In this document: in pieces, positions 16,285-25,620 of the stretch
How positions within the stretch are numbered: position 1 is the stretch's first letter
Layout of the letters: each line of letters starts with the position of its first letter
Assembly (NCBI GenBank): GCA_034007295.1
Contig: JAVERC010000002.1
Span: 149,507 to 213,506, forward strand
DNA: 64,000 nt
Direction: 5' to 3'
Source of the DNA: JACKCP01 sp034007295
Lineage (GTDB): Bacteria > Desulfobacterota > Desulfobacteria > Desulfobacterales > JACKCP01
Notes under the pieces: model-generated
Seen by the model: the letters and a program-made list of their open reading frames with translations, nothing else
Told to the model about the DNA's origin: nothing
Databases searched by the model: none
Made by a program: the position numbers and the translations under genes

Positions 16285-18150
16285 ATGACCCAGAAAAATA
16301 ATGAATCAAAGTTATCTAAAAAAGATAAAAAGCATGAGCTTATGGAGCTTATTAGCAGGGGAAGGGAAAAAGGTTTTTTAACCTATGATGAAATATATGA
16401 AATCCTTCCTGAAGATCTTGTTACTCCCGAGCAGATGGAGTCTGTACTCCAGACATTCACCGAGATGAACATTGATATAATTGAAAAAAAAGATGATGAT
16501 GAAGATGATGACGACAATGCAAAAGAGGCTGATATAGAATCGCTTTCTTTTGAAGGCAGCGAACTCTCTGAGGATGATGAAGACGATGAGATAAAGAAAT
16601 CAGCTAAAGCCATTAAAATTGCTCGGGCCAATTTTGACCCGGAAGATAGCGATAGCGATTTTGGTGCAGTTACAGATCCTGTGAAAATGTATTTAAAGGA
16701 AATGGGCCTTGTTACTCTTCTGAGTCGAGAAGGTGAAATAGAAATTGCCAAGAAAATTGAAAATGGTGAATGTGAAGTTTTAAAAGCTATGCTTGCAACA
16801 ACCATAGGCATTGATATGCTTTTGTCATATGCAAAAAGAGTAAAAAGTGGGGAATTAAGAGCAAAGAATATACTAAGAGATATAGATGAGGGCGATGTTG
16901 AAGGAGAAGAAAATGAGAACATATCTTCATTTATATCTGTTATTGATGAAGTTCTAGTCATTTATGATGAAAATGAAAAATTAAAGGAATCTCTTTTTGG
17001 TCAAGGGTTTGATAGAGATGAAAAAAAGAAGATTCGTAGGAATATATCAAGAAGAAACGATAAAATTTATGAGTTAGTTAAAGACTGGCGTCTTGAAAGT
17101 TCAATACTAGATAAAATAGAAAACAGCATAAGGCATCAGATTTCCTGGTATGAAATAATGAATCAGGTTTTAAGTGATTGTGCCGGAGTATTTGGAGCTA
17201 ATATAACTGATTTTAGGGAAATTATTGAAAAAGGCGAAGAACAATTTTTAAAATGGGCTAAAAATCGGAGCAGATTTACAGAAAATGAACTTATAATGCT
17301 TTATAAAGACTGTGTTTTGCTCCAGGAGGGAATTAATTTAAGGGAATTTAAAAACAAGGCAAGTTCAAGGCAGCTAAAAAAAGTTCTTGCCGAGGTAGAT
17401 TCTGGAAGAAGCGTTGCAAGAAATGCAAAAAGTGAGCTTGTCAGGGCAAATTTAAGGCTTGTTGTAAGCATTGCCAAAAAATATACAAACAGGGGCCTGC
17501 AATTTTTGGATCTTATCCAGGAAGGTAACATTGGTCTTATGAAGGCTGTTGACAAATTTGAATACAGAAGAGGCTATAAATTCAGTACCTATGCAACATG
17601 GTGGATTAGGCAGGCTATAACAAGAGCTATTGCAGACCAGGCAAGAACTATACGAATTCCTGTTCACATGATAGAAACCATAAACAAGCTTATAAGAACC
17701 TCAAGATATCTTGTTCAGGAACTTGGAAGAGAACCGACACCTGATGAAATAGCTGAAAAAATGGAAATCCCTGTTGATAAGGTCAGGAAGGTCTTAAAAA
17801 TTGCAAGGGAACCGATTTCTCTTGAAACTCCAATTGGAGAGGAGGAAGACAGTCATTTAGGCGATTTTATAGAAGACAAGAAGTTTGTTCTTCCTTCAGA
17901 TGCTGCAATAAATATGAATTTATCAGATCAGACAAGAAAAGTTCTTGCAACCCTTACTCCAAGGGAAGAAAAAGTTTTAAGGATGAGATTTGGAATTGGT
18001 GAAAAGGCAGATCATACTCTTGAGGAAGTAGGAAAAGATTTTTCAGTTACAAGAGAAAGAATAAGGCAGATAGAAGCTAAGGCATTGAGAAAATTAAGAC
18101 ATCCTACAAGAAGTAAAAAACTTAAAAGTTTTATTGAAAATGTAGAATAA
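16285..18150 (+). CDS. rpoD: Primary sigma factor, sigma-70 RpoD
   Basis: Housekeeping sigma subunit of 621 residues. An N-terminal region 1.1 is followed by a strongly acidic linker (Asp/Glu runs near residues 70-105). Region 1.2 is DPVKMYLKEMGLVTLLSREGE. After the non-conserved insert come region 2 (RANLRLVVSIAKKY, GLQFLDLIQEGNIGLMKAVD, YKFSTYATWWIRQAI), region 3 (RIPVHMIETINKL) and region 4 (LTPREEKVLRMRFGIG, VTRERIRQIEAKALRKLR). A good AGGAGG-like site precedes ATG 16285. Confidence 0.98.
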   Translation: MTQKNNESKLSKKDKKHELMELISRGREKGFLTYDEIYEILPEDLVTPEQMESVLQTFTEMNIDIIEKKDDDEDDDDNAKEADIESLSFEGSELSEDDEDDEIKKSAKAIKIARANFDPEDSDSDFGAVTDPVKMYLKEMGLVTLLSREGEIEIAKKIENGECEVLKAMLATTIGIDMLLSYAKRVKSGELRAKNILRDIDEGDVEGEENENISSFISVIDEVLVIYDENEKLKESLFGQGFDRDEKKKIRRNISRRNDKIYELVKDWRLESSILDKIENSIRHQISWYEIMNQVLSDCAGVFGANITDFREIIEKGEEQFLKWAKNRSRFTENELIMLYKDCVLLQEGINLREFKNKASSRQLKKVLAEVDSGRSVARNAKSELVRANLRLVVSIAKKYTNRGLQFLDLIQEGNIGLMKAVDKFEYRRGYKFSTYATWWIRQAITRAIADQARTIRIPVHMIETINKLIRTSRYLVQELGREPTPDEIAEKMEIPVDKVRKVLKIAREPISLETPIGEEEDSHLGDFIEDKKFVLPSDAAINMNLSDQTRKVLATLTPREEKVLRMRFGIGEKADHTLEEVGKDFSVTRERIRQIEAKALRKLRHPTRSKKLKSFIENVE

Positions 18151-18201
18151 TTTTCTTGACATTAAAGCCTTCAAAAGCTATTTAACAAGAGTTTTCATTT
18201 G

Positions 18202-18277
18202 GGGCCCATAGCTCAGCTGGAAGAGCCATCGGCTCATAACCGATAGGTCCCTGGTTCGAACCCAGGTGGGCCCACCA
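18202..18277 (+). tRNA. tRNA with anticodon CAT (tRNA-Ile2 or elongator tRNA-Met)
   Basis: Acceptor stem GGGCCCA/TGGGCCC, anticodon loop CTCATAA (CAT), T-arm CTGGTTCGAACCCAG, and an encoded CCA. The fully paired first position rules out initiator tRNA. The CGGCTCATAACCG anticodon arm resembles lysidine-modified tRNA-Ile2 of other bacteria more than elongator tRNA-Met, but sequence by eye cannot settle it. Confidence 0.92.
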
Positions 18278-18364
18278 AAATTTGAAAATAGGGGAGTATT
18301 TAAAAGGTTTGATAAATTCAGATACTGAACTAATAAAACAAATATCAAACAATCTCTGAATCAT

Positions 18365-18397
18365 AAAGCGTGGCAGATTTCTGCCACGCTTTTTTTA
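18365..18397 (+). terminator. Intrinsic terminator after the CAT tRNA
   Basis: AAAGCGTGGCAG (18365-18376) pairs perfectly with CTGCCACGCTTT (18381-18392), with an ATTT loop and a T-run. Confidence 0.93.
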
Positions 18398-18414
18398 TTT
18401 TTAGGGGTAGGATA

Positions 18415-19215
18415 ATGGCAAGCCTTTATGATATTATTGCAATTATGGAAGAAATCGCACCTTCTTATCTTGCTGAACCTTGGGATAATTGTGGTTTACA
18501 GCTTGGGGATCCTTTTGAGGAAATAAAAAAAATAACAATTTCACTAGATCCTGATTTAAGTGTTGTTGAACATTGTGTTTCAGCAGGTTCAAATCTTTTA
18601 ATAACCCACCATCCTCTTTTTTTTTCAAATATTAAGACAATTGATTTTTCTAAAGTTTTTGGCAAATTAATAAAAAAAGCGGTTTCAAATGACCTAGCTA
18701 TTTATTCTGCCCATACAAATTTAGATAGTGTAGCTAATGGTCTTAATGATTTTTTTTTAAAAAAAATGGGTCTTTCATCTGATTTTGCAATTTTGCCTTT
18801 TTCAACCAAGGAAACAGAGCATGGGCTTGGAAGAATTTCTTATTTAGAAAAGGAAATTTTTTGCCTTGATTTTGCAGCCCAAATTAAAAAAAAGCTTGAG
18901 ATCGTTAATTTAAGAATTTGTGGAAATCAAGATATTTCATCTGATGTAATTGGGATTTGCACTGGAAGCGGTGTATCTCTTATGGAAAAGGCTTTTTCAC
19001 TTGGAGCAAAAATTTTTGTTACAGGCGATGTTAAGTATCATGAAGCTCAAAAGGCATCTGAGCTTGGAATCTGTCTTATTGATGCAGGACATTACGGAAC
19101 CGAGAAAATAGTATGTGAACTTTTGAAGGAAAGACTTGATGCCTTATGTAAGGATAAAGGATTATTTGTAGAAATTGAAATTTTTTGCAATAAGGATGTT
19201 TTTTTAAATTTTTAA
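18415..19215 (+). CDS. Nif3-like dinuclear metal centre protein (DUF34/YbgI family)
   Basis: 266 residues from ATG 18415; the longer frame runs back into the terminator. Family marks: AEPWDNCGLQLGDP, the metal site LLITHHPLFF, YSAHTNLDSVANGLND, the C-terminal GSGVSLMEKAFSLGAKIFVTGDVKYHEA and IDAGHYGTEK. These proteins form hexameric rings with a two-metal site; some act as GTP cyclohydrolase I-like hydrolases, but the general role is unsettled. It is 18 bases ahead of the zinc-ribbon gene, a pairing I believe is common. Confidence 0.93.
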   Translation: MASLYDIIAIMEEIAPSYLAEPWDNCGLQLGDPFEEIKKITISLDPDLSVVEHCVSAGSNLLITHHPLFFSNIKTIDFSKVFGKLIKKAVSNDLAIYSAHTNLDSVANGLNDFFLKKMGLSSDFAILPFSTKETEHGLGRISYLEKEIFCLDFAAQIKKKLEIVNLRICGNQDISSDVIGICTGSGVSLMEKAFSLGAKIFVTGDVKYHEAQKASELGICLIDAGHYGTEKIVCELLKERLDALCKDKGLFVEIEIFCNKDVFLNF

Positions 19216-19233
19216 TATCATAAGGGTTGATTT

Positions 19234-19962
19234 ATGAATAACAAAGTCCTTGAACAGCGAGAACTTATGATTAGGCTTCAAGCCTATGACAAAAAAATAA
19301 TTGAGCTTGAAAAGGTTTTAGAAGAAGTTGATGATGAAATCATTGTATTGGAACAAAATTTTTTAAATGAAGAAAAAAAACTTCATGAATTAAAAGAATT
19401 GCGTCTGGAAAAAAAGAAAATCTACAATATGTATGATTCTGATTTTGAATCAAATAATCAGAGAATTGAAAAATATGAACAACACTTGAAGAAACTCGCA
19501 AGTCCAAAGGATTATAGAGCTCTTCAGCGTGAAGTAGATGAAACAAAAAAACTTAATGATGAAATTCAGGAATCACTTCTTAATCTGTTGGAAGAAATTG
19601 AAGCTTTTGATTTGTCTATCAAAGAAAAAGAAGCCTCTCTTGTCCAGCTAAAATCATTGACTGATTCTCAAAAACAAGAAGTTTTAAAGAAAGCAGAAAA
19701 CGAAACAAAAGAAAAAGAAGAGCTCACAGCTAAAAAAAATGAGATTTCAAAGAATCTTGATCCAAAAATAAAGGAAATTTACTATGATACTCTTAAAAAA
19801 TCTGGCGGAGTTGCAATAGTACCAGTAGTTAATCAAGTTTGTAACGGGTGTTTTTTGAGAATTCCCCCCCAAATTTTGATTGAAATTAAAAAAGCAAATG
19901 AGCTTATTTATTGTCCAAGATGTCATAGAATAGTTTATTTGGAAGAAGACAGACCAATATGA
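19234..19962 (+). CDS. Coiled-coil protein with C4 zinc ribbon (DUF164 type)
   Basis: 242 residues. The first 180 form a long coiled-coil hairpin rich in Lys and Glu with the conserved ASPKDYRALQREVD turn. The last 50 hold a C4 zinc ribbon: CNGCFLRIPPQ then IYCPRCHRIVY. The layout matches the zf-RING_7/DUF164 family often next to Nif3. It is probably a nucleic-acid or protein scaffold; the exact role is unknown. The RNase P RNA gene follows. Confidence 0.88.
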   Translation: MNNKVLEQRELMIRLQAYDKKIIELEKVLEEVDDEIIVLEQNFLNEEKKLHELKELRLEKKKIYNMYDSDFESNNQRIEKYEQHLKKLASPKDYRALQREVDETKKLNDEIQESLLNLLEEIEAFDLSIKEKEASLVQLKSLTDSQKQEVLKKAENETKEKEELTAKKNEISKNLDPKIKEIYYDTLKKSGGVAIVPVVNQVCNGCFLRIPPQILIEIKKANELIYCPRCHRIVYLEEDRPI

Positions 19963-20001
19963 TCCTTGATATTTTTTAGATATTCTGGTTATATAAAATC
20001 G

Positions 20002-20358
<357 letters not shown>

Positions 20359-20389
20359 TTCATTAATAATGATGAATTAGGAAAAGATT

Positions 20390-21703
20390 TTGGATCAGAA
20401 TTATTGTAAAATAACATTTGAAGAAAAGGTAAGAATTTATTCTGAAGATTTTCTTAAATGCTGTCTTTATATTAGTAAGTATAAAGAACCTGATATTTTT
20501 TTTACCAAAAGACTTTATTCAAAGCTAATTGCTACTTCTCAGCTGCTTGAAGACCTTCTTGATTTTCATGGTGCAAAAAGCAACAGACAGTGGTTTTACT
20601 ATAGAGAATTAACAGCTACAATTAGGCATATAAGTCTTGCAGCTTATGTTCAGCAGCATATAATTAATAGATTAGGCTATTATAGACTTAGAGATATTGA
20701 TGCTTTTCCAGCTCAGGCTTCTTATACACTAGATTATTTTAATACTATTTTGAAAAGAATTGCTCCAATAGTTTTAGATGAAGCAGGACTATTAAACATT
20801 CCTGTTCCAACTGAATATTTTGATCCTTCTGATTTCCCAGGTGTTGTCACTTCTGAAATGCTTCCAGCTGATATCGATGAGCATGAAAGACCAGAAATTC
20901 ATTGTAAATATATTGCAAAAATAACATCTGAATATCTTTCAGTTGCAGATAAATTTGATCAGCTGTTTGGGTTTTATGCTCCATATACAATTGAAGATAT
21001 TTTAAGACTTATACCAGAAAAAGTAAGTGAAGCAGAAATCAGCAGATATAATATTCTAGTTCATAATCTTCAATCTTCATATGATTCATATGTTGCACAC
21101 GGTGGATACAAAGGGGATACCGGAGATATAATAAGACTTAGAGCACATATTTCTGTTTGCCTTCATCTTCTCCAAATAATGGAAAGACTTCTTCATTTTT
21201 ATGAACGCCATCTTCAGGACAGAGGATATAAAGATACATATAAAAAAGTTATGGAGCAGATTTCTGTAATAGTGGATAAAAAATTTCTTTTAGACAGAAC
21301 AATAAATTATGCATTGTTTTATTCTAATTATTTTTTTTCTGCTGGAAAAGGTATAGCCGAAACATTATTAAATGCAAATATGGAAAGAGGAGAAATAACT
21401 GTAGGCATTCCTCAAAAATTAGGATTTCATAGCCGTCCAAGTCTCATGGTTGCCAAGGTTGTTCAGCATTATGGTGGGGAAGTAGAATTACATGTTGGTG
21501 ATTCAAAATTTGATGCCAGCAGTGTTTTGGATATTCAGTGGGCTGGTGGTAAAATTCAAAAGGAAAATATAAAAAAAGTTACTTTTATAGGTGATATCAG
21601 AGCGTTGAGTGATCTTGAAATACTTGCAGGGGTCAACTACGGAGAAGACTCTATGGGGAAAGGTATTCCTCTTCCAAAAGAGCTTGAATATTTGAGGGAA
21701 TAA
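20390..21703 (+). CDS. Large protein with C-terminal HPr (PTS phosphocarrier) domain
   Basis: 437 residues from TTG 20390 with AGGAAA before it. Residues 1-330 are a helical region I cannot assign. The last 90 are HPr-like: EITVGIPQKLGFHSRPSLMV keeps the phospho-accepting His (residue 347) and the following Arg-Pro, and DASSVLDIQWAGG has the regulatory-Ser region. Normal HPr is about 88 residues, so this is a fusion. No EI gene is nearby; PTS-Ntr partners lie at 49-51 kb. It may link the phosphorelay to an N-terminal effector. Its stop is two bases before ispD. Confidence 0.82.
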   Translation: MDQNYCKITFEEKVRIYSEDFLKCCLYISKYKEPDIFFTKRLYSKLIATSQLLEDLLDFHGAKSNRQWFYYRELTATIRHISLAAYVQQHIINRLGYYRLRDIDAFPAQASYTLDYFNTILKRIAPIVLDEAGLLNIPVPTEYFDPSDFPGVVTSEMLPADIDEHERPEIHCKYIAKITSEYLSVADKFDQLFGFYAPYTIEDILRLIPEKVSEAEISRYNILVHNLQSSYDSYVAHGGYKGDTGDIIRLRAHISVCLHLLQIMERLLHFYERHLQDRGYKDTYKKVMEQISVIVDKKFLLDRTINYALFYSNYFFSAGKGIAETLLNANMERGEITVGIPQKLGFHSRPSLMVAKVVQHYGGEVELHVGDSKFDASSVLDIQWAGGKIQKENIKKVTFIGDIRALSDLEILAGVNYGEDSMGKGIPLPKELEYLRE

Positions 21704-21705
21704 CC

Positions 21706-22383
21706 ATGAGTTTTACAAGTGCTATTATTGTTGCAGGCGGCAAAGGCCTTCGCATGAAATCCAATATTCCAAAGCAGTTTCTTGAAATTAATGGTCTTCC
21801 CATATTATTTTATAGTGCTTTAGTTTTTGATTCTGTTGATGAAATAAATGAAATTTTAATAGTTATTCCTGAAAGCTTAAAAGACTTTTGTGGTGAGAAA
21901 ATTAAAAATATTAATTTTAAAAAAAAATGCAAATTAGTAACAGGCGGAATAGAAAGACAGGACTCTGTCAGAAACGGGCTTGTTGCAATTGATCCAGAAA
22001 GTTTTAAAGTTTTAATTCATGACGCAGTAAGGCCCTTTGTAAAAAAAGATGAAATTGTTTCTATTATAAATGAATTAGACTTTTATGATGGAGTAATTTT
22101 GGGCTTGCCTGTTGTTGAGACCATAAAAAAAACTGATTCGTCTAAAATTATAAATGAAACAATTCCAAGAAATAATATTTTTTTAGCACAGACTCCCCAG
22201 GGCTTTAGGGTGTCTGTCCTGAAAAAAGTTCATGAATGGGCTCTTGAAGATGGGCTTGCTGCTACAGATGATTCAGCTTTGTTAGAAAATTTTGGATTCC
22301 AGGTTAAAATTTTAGAAGGAAGAAGAGAAAATATTAAAATAACAACGCCAGCTGACCTTGAATTTGTAAATAAGCTGATTTGA
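21706..22383 (+). CDS. ispD: 2-C-methyl-D-erythritol 4-phosphate cytidylyltransferase
   Basis: Third step of the MEP isoprenoid pathway: joins CTP and MEP. 225 residues with the nucleotide loop AAIIVAGGKGLRMKSNIPKQFL at the N-terminus (here SAIIVAGGKGLRM), VTGGIERQDSVRNGL, LIHDAVRPFV and TDDSALLE near the end. It is monofunctional, without IspF. It begins two bases after the HPr-fusion stop and is probably coupled to it. It converges with the SLOG gene. Confidence 0.96.
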   Translation: MSFTSAIIVAGGKGLRMKSNIPKQFLEINGLPILFYSALVFDSVDEINEILIVIPESLKDFCGEKIKNINFKKKCKLVTGGIERQDSVRNGLVAIDPESFKVLIHDAVRPFVKKDEIVSIINELDFYDGVILGLPVVETIKKTDSSKIINETIPRNNIFLAQTPQGFRVSVLKKVHEWALEDGLAATDDSALLENFGFQVKILEGRRENIKITTPADLEFVNKLI

Positions 22384-22385
22384 TT

Positions 22386-22883
22386 TTATTTTTTTAAAAG
22401 GTCATTTATTTTTTCAATGGCTTCTTTTGGATTATTTACCAAAAAAACTGTTTTATTGATAAAAGCATCAATAAATTCTCCAGGATAAAAATCTATTAAA
22501 ATAATTTTTTTTTTAAATTTTAATGCAAAGGCTATTTCAGACACAGTGCCTGGTCCACCCTGAAATGCTGTTACAATAGTGCTTGAAAGTATGTTTATTT
22601 GATTCCTGGCATCACCTATCCCTGTTATAATAGGAATCTTTATATACTGTGAAAGATTTTCTGAATTGCTATCAGGAATTATTCCAATAGTAAGTCCTTT
22701 AGATTCAAAAGCACCTTTAGAAGAAGCTTCCATTATTCCTTTGTTTTTTCCTCCGTTTAGAAGAATATAATTATTTTTTGCAATGTATGAGCCTAGTTCA
22801 TATGCCATATCAATATGTAAATGAGAGGCTTTTCCGCCTCCCATTACACCAATAATAGGTTGACTAAAAGTTAATCGGTCCAT
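22386..22883 (-). CDS. SLOG/LOG-like protein, TIGR00725 family
   Basis: 165 residues with a Rossmann-like nucleotide-binding fold: IGVMGGGKAS at the N-terminus, LNGGKNKGIMEASSKGA, and the family mark AFQGGPGTVSEIAFALKFKK. It resembles lysine-decarboxylase-like LOG proteins of the short TIGR00725 branch, whose role is unknown and which lacks the full PGGxGTxxE motif. It overlaps the thioesterase gene by 20 bases on the same strand. Confidence 0.85.
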   Translation of the reverse strand: MDRLTFSQPIIGVMGGGKASHLHIDMAYELGSYIAKNNYILLNGGKNKGIMEASSKGAFESKGLTIGIIPDSNSENLSQYIKIPIITGIGDARNQINILSSTIVTAFQGGPGTVSEIAFALKFKKKIILIDFYPGEFIDAFINKTVFLVNNPKEAIEKINDLLKK

Positions 22884-23295
22884 TTGTAAATGCCTGTTTT
22901 AAAGCTTGTGGTATTGATGATGTTTTGAATGTGCTGTCAATACATACCATGATAAATTTTGATTCATTACATAACAGATTCATGGTGTCTTTATAAATTT
23001 TTTGATCAAATAGAATGCTTCTAAAACCAATTTTTTCTACTTTTGAAACAATAACTGTTTCCTCATCATAATAGAGAGGTTTCCTGTATTTGATATTGGC
23101 TTCAACTACAGCTAGATTCTTATTATCTTCCTGATTAAGTCTTATGTATGAATAGCCAATGCTTCTCATATATTCATCTCTTGCATAATTATAAATGTCG
23201 AGATATCTAGCATTGTATACAACTTTACCCATATCTATGTAGCTTAGGGGCGGTCGGAAAATTAATCTGTGTTCAGGATAATTTTGAGAGGCCAT
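22864..23295 (-). CDS. Acyl-CoA thioesterase, 4HBT hotdog family
   Basis: 143 residues of the YbgC/FadM hotdog type. The catalytic-region signature is MGKVVYNARYLDIYNYARDEYMRS, in which the usual catalytic Asp (D.. .VNNA) is replaced by a Met-Gly-Lys context preceded by YID (residues 20-22). The strand IKYRKPLYYDEETVIVSKVE fits the fold. It should hydrolyse acyl-CoA; chain length is unknown. Its 3' end overlaps the SLOG gene and it starts 6 bases after the DJ-1 gene, making a three-gene operon. Confidence 0.85.
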   Translation of the reverse strand: MASQNYPEHRLIFRPPLSYIDMGKVVYNARYLDIYNYARDEYMRSIGYSYIRLNQEDNKNLAVVEANIKYRKPLYYDEETVIVSKVEKIGFRSILFDQKIYKDTMNLLCNESKFIMVCIDSTFKTSSIPQALKQAFTNGPINF

Positions 23296-23301
23296 AATAG
23301 T

Positions 23302-23820
23302 TTATTTAAATTTTTCTATTATTTTTCTCATAAAAGCAGGGAGGTCATCAGGTGTTCTGCTTGTTATTAAGTTGTTGTCTTCTACAACCTCATCATCAAT
23401 CCATTCAGCACCTGCATTTATCATGTCATCTTTAATTGCAAAAAAAGATGTTGCTTTTCTTCCTTTTAAAATTTTTGCTGAAACAAGCATCCATCCTCCA
23501 TGGCAAATTGAGGCAATAATTTTGTTTTTTATATTCATTTCATATACAAAATTAACCATATCGGCATTTCTTCTCATGAAATCTGGTGCAAATCCTCCTG
23601 GGATAATAAGGATGTCATAATCTTTAGCATTAAGTGATGAGGCATCAGTATCCGTTTTTGTTTGTGTTCCACCTTTTCCTGTAAATACTGATGTTCTTCC
23701 GCTTCCGCAGACTACAACATCTGAACCTGCTTCAAGTAGTCTGTAATATGGATACCAGAATTCCTGATCATTGAACTGTTCTTCTACAAAAATTACACTT
23801 TTTTTGCCTTTAAGCTCCAT
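23302..23820 (-). CDS. DJ-1/PfpI family protein
   Basis: 172 residues of the DJ-1/PfpI fold. The nucleophile elbow is ASICHGGWMLVSA (Cys about residue 107), with the preceding LIIPGGFAPDFMRRN and an acidic residue early in the chain. ATG 23820 follows GGAGG. Members act as glyoxalases/deglycases or as proteases in archaea; the exact activity is not readable. It is first in the minus-strand trio with thioesterase and SLOG, and divergent from map. Confidence 0.9.
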   Translation of the reverse strand: MELKGKKSVIFVEEQFNDQEFWYPYYRLLEAGSDVVVCGSGRTSVFTGKGGTQTKTDTDASSLNAKDYDILIIPGGFAPDFMRRNADMVNFVYEMNIKNKIIASICHGGWMLVSAKILKGRKATSFFAIKDDMINAGAEWIDDEVVEDNNLITSRTPDDLPAFMRKIIEKFK

Positions 23821-23923
23821 GTTGCCTCCATATTATTTTGTTATATTTGATTGACTTGAAAATTATATGGGGATATTTTCAAGAATTAAGAAAATAACAG
23901 ATAATTAAAAAAAAAGAAAGATA

Positions 23924-24820
23924 TTGGTTTTGTCAAGAAAAGATGAGAAAAAAAAAATAGGCAGGAACGATCCTTGCCCATGTGGAAGCGGTTTAAAGTA
24001 TAAAAAGTGCTGTATGAAAATAATAAATCCCAAAACAGACATAAAGTCCTATTACATGAAGAAATATGGCATCAGAATAAAAACCCCTCAAGAAATTGAA
24101 GGGATAAGAAAAGCTGGTGTTATTGTAATGGAGACTCATAAAGAAGTTGAAAAAATTATTAAGCCTGGAATAACTACAGAAGATATTAATACTCTTGTTC
24201 ATGAATTTACGCTTAAAAATGGTGGGATTCCTGCACCTTTGAATTATAGGGGCTTTCCAAAGAGCGTATGTGTTTCAATTAATGAAGTAATTTGCCATGG
24301 GATTCCTGGGGCAAGAGTAATAAAAGACGGTGATATAGTCAATGTTGATATAACAACAATTGTAAACGGTTTTTTTGCAGATGCAAATTATACTTATTTT
24401 GCAGGGACACCATCCGAAGATGCAAAAAAAATTGTTATGAATTGCAAAGAGGCTTTAAAACGGGGGCTGGAAGTTGTTGCACCTGGAGCTACTATTGGTG
24501 ATATTGGCTATGCTATTCAGTCCTATGCTGAAGCAAACGGCTGCTCGGTGGTCAGAGAATTTGTCGGGCATGGGGTAGGTATAGAATTTCATGAGCCTCC
24601 TCAGGTTCTTCATTTTGGGAGAAGGGGATTTGGAGTCCCATTGGTTGAAAATATGACATTTACTATTGAACCTATGCTAAATCTTGGGAAAAAGGATGTT
24701 GAAATTTTATCCGACGGTTGGACTGCAATTACAAGAGATCGTTCGCTTTCAGCACAGTTTGAGCAGACAATAGTAGTAACTGAAAAGGGATATGAAAGTC
24801 TTACCCCTTTTGATTTGTAG
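23924..24820 (+). CDS. map: Methionine aminopeptidase with N-terminal SEC-C motif
   Basis: Removes the initiator Met from new proteins. 298 residues; residues 10-33 are a zinc-binding SEC-C motif (GRNDPCPCGSGLKYKKCC), then a complete type I MetAP domain. Metal ligands appear in VDITTIVNGFFADANYTYF (two Asp), GHGVGIEFHEPP (His), FTIEPM (Glu) and QFEQTIVV (Glu). The start is TTG 23924 or TTG 23930; the latter has the better spacing from AGAAAG. The extra SEC-C probably binds the ribosome, as in mycobacterial and other long MetAPs. Confidence 0.95.
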   Translation: MVLSRKDEKKKIGRNDPCPCGSGLKYKKCCMKIINPKTDIKSYYMKKYGIRIKTPQEIEGIRKAGVIVMETHKEVEKIIKPGITTEDINTLVHEFTLKNGGIPAPLNYRGFPKSVCVSINEVICHGIPGARVIKDGDIVNVDITTIVNGFFADANYTYFAGTPSEDAKKIVMNCKEALKRGLEVVAPGATIGDIGYAIQSYAEANGCSVVREFVGHGVGIEFHEPPQVLHFGRRGFGVPLVENMTFTIEPMLNLGKKDVEILSDGWTAITRDRSLSAQFEQTIVVTEKGYESLTPFDL

Positions 24821-24822
24821 CA

Positions 24823-24955
24823 TTAGTGACTTATAAAAGCTGTGATTTTTTAAGCTCAAGTGAAAAATTAAATCTTTAGGATGTTTAGTATTCTAAAGAT
24901 TAAATTTTGAATTTGATTTTAAAAAGTCAAAAAATAGAGAGCTTTTATTTTGAAA
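24823..24955 (+). repeat. Dispersed hairpin repeat, decayed copy
   Basis: It begins three bases after the map stop. Matches to the consensus are patchy: TTAGTGA at the left, TCAAGTGAAAAATTAAA, TTTAGTAT and GATTAAATTTTGAAT in the middle. The right end is poor. Confidence 0.55.
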
Positions 24956-24981
24956 CTAAATTATCAGGAGAGTAAAATAAA

Positions 24982-25473
24982 ATGGCAAAATGTCCATGCA
25001 ACAGTGGTCTTGATTATTCGCAGTGCTGTGAACCTTATATAAAAGGGAATAATTGCCCTGAAACCTGCGAAGCATTATTAAGATCTAGGTATAGTGCATA
25101 TACCTTAGGTGAACTTGATTATATTTATGACACCATTCATCCAGAACAAAAATCCCAGCATGATGCAAAAGCAACAAAAAAATGGGCTGATGAATCTACA
25201 TGGCTGAGTTTTGAAATAATTGCTATTAAACAAGGGCAAAAAGAAGATGAGGAAGGGTTTATAGAGTTTAAGGTAAAGTACAGGCAGAAACTCCAAAACA
25301 TCACACATCATGAAATGGCTTTTTTTAAAAAAAATGAAGGGCGTTGGTATTTTTTTGATGGTGAACCTGTTACGCCCGAAACATATGTCAGAGAGAATCA
25401 AAAAATAGGCAGAAATGATCCTTGCCCCTGTGGTAGTGGTAAAAAATATAAAAAGTGCTGTATGCTAGGCTAG
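24982..25473 (+). CDS. YchJ-family protein with two SEC-C motifs
   Basis: 163 residues of the YchJ/UPF0225 type. An N-terminal SEC-C-like motif (CPCNSGLDYSQCCEPYIKG) is followed by an NTF2-like domain with LLRSRYSAYTLGELDYI and TWLSFEI, then a C-terminal canonical SEC-C (GRNDPCPCGSGKKYKKCC). Function unknown; SEC-C elements bind zinc and often ribosomes or SecB. The C-terminal motif is very close in DNA to the one at the start of map, 1.4 kb upstream. A repeat copy lies between the two genes. Confidence 0.9.
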   Translation: MAKCPCNSGLDYSQCCEPYIKGNNCPETCEALLRSRYSAYTLGELDYIYDTIHPEQKSQHDAKATKKWADESTWLSFEIIAIKQGQKEDEEGFIEFKVKYRQKLQNITHHEMAFFKKNEGRWYFFDGEPVTPETYVRENQKIGRNDPCPCGSGKKYKKCCMLG

Positions 25474-25479
25474 ATTAAT

Positions 25480-25620
25480 TAGTGGCTGACCGAAAACAAG
25501 ATTTGTCGTTCAATTCAAGTGAAAAATTTAAGTTTTAGTATATATTGAATATTTTGAAGATAAATTTTGAATCTTATACCGAAATGGACAAAAAAATCGG
25601 TTTTCGTTCAGCAAAAACTA
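25480..25620 (+). repeat. Dispersed hairpin repeat, copy 3
   Basis: Plus-orientation copy starting 7 bases after the ychJ-like stop: TAGTGGCTGACCGAAAACAAG at the left and GGTTTTCGTTCAGCAAAAAC at the right. The remaining 210 bases to the next gene hold only AT-rich sequence and a minus-strand terminator. Confidence 0.85.

Noticed and set aside
18182..18364. Minus-strand frame over the CAT tRNA
   Set aside because: It lies over a tRNA gene and part of a terminator region; no ribosome site.
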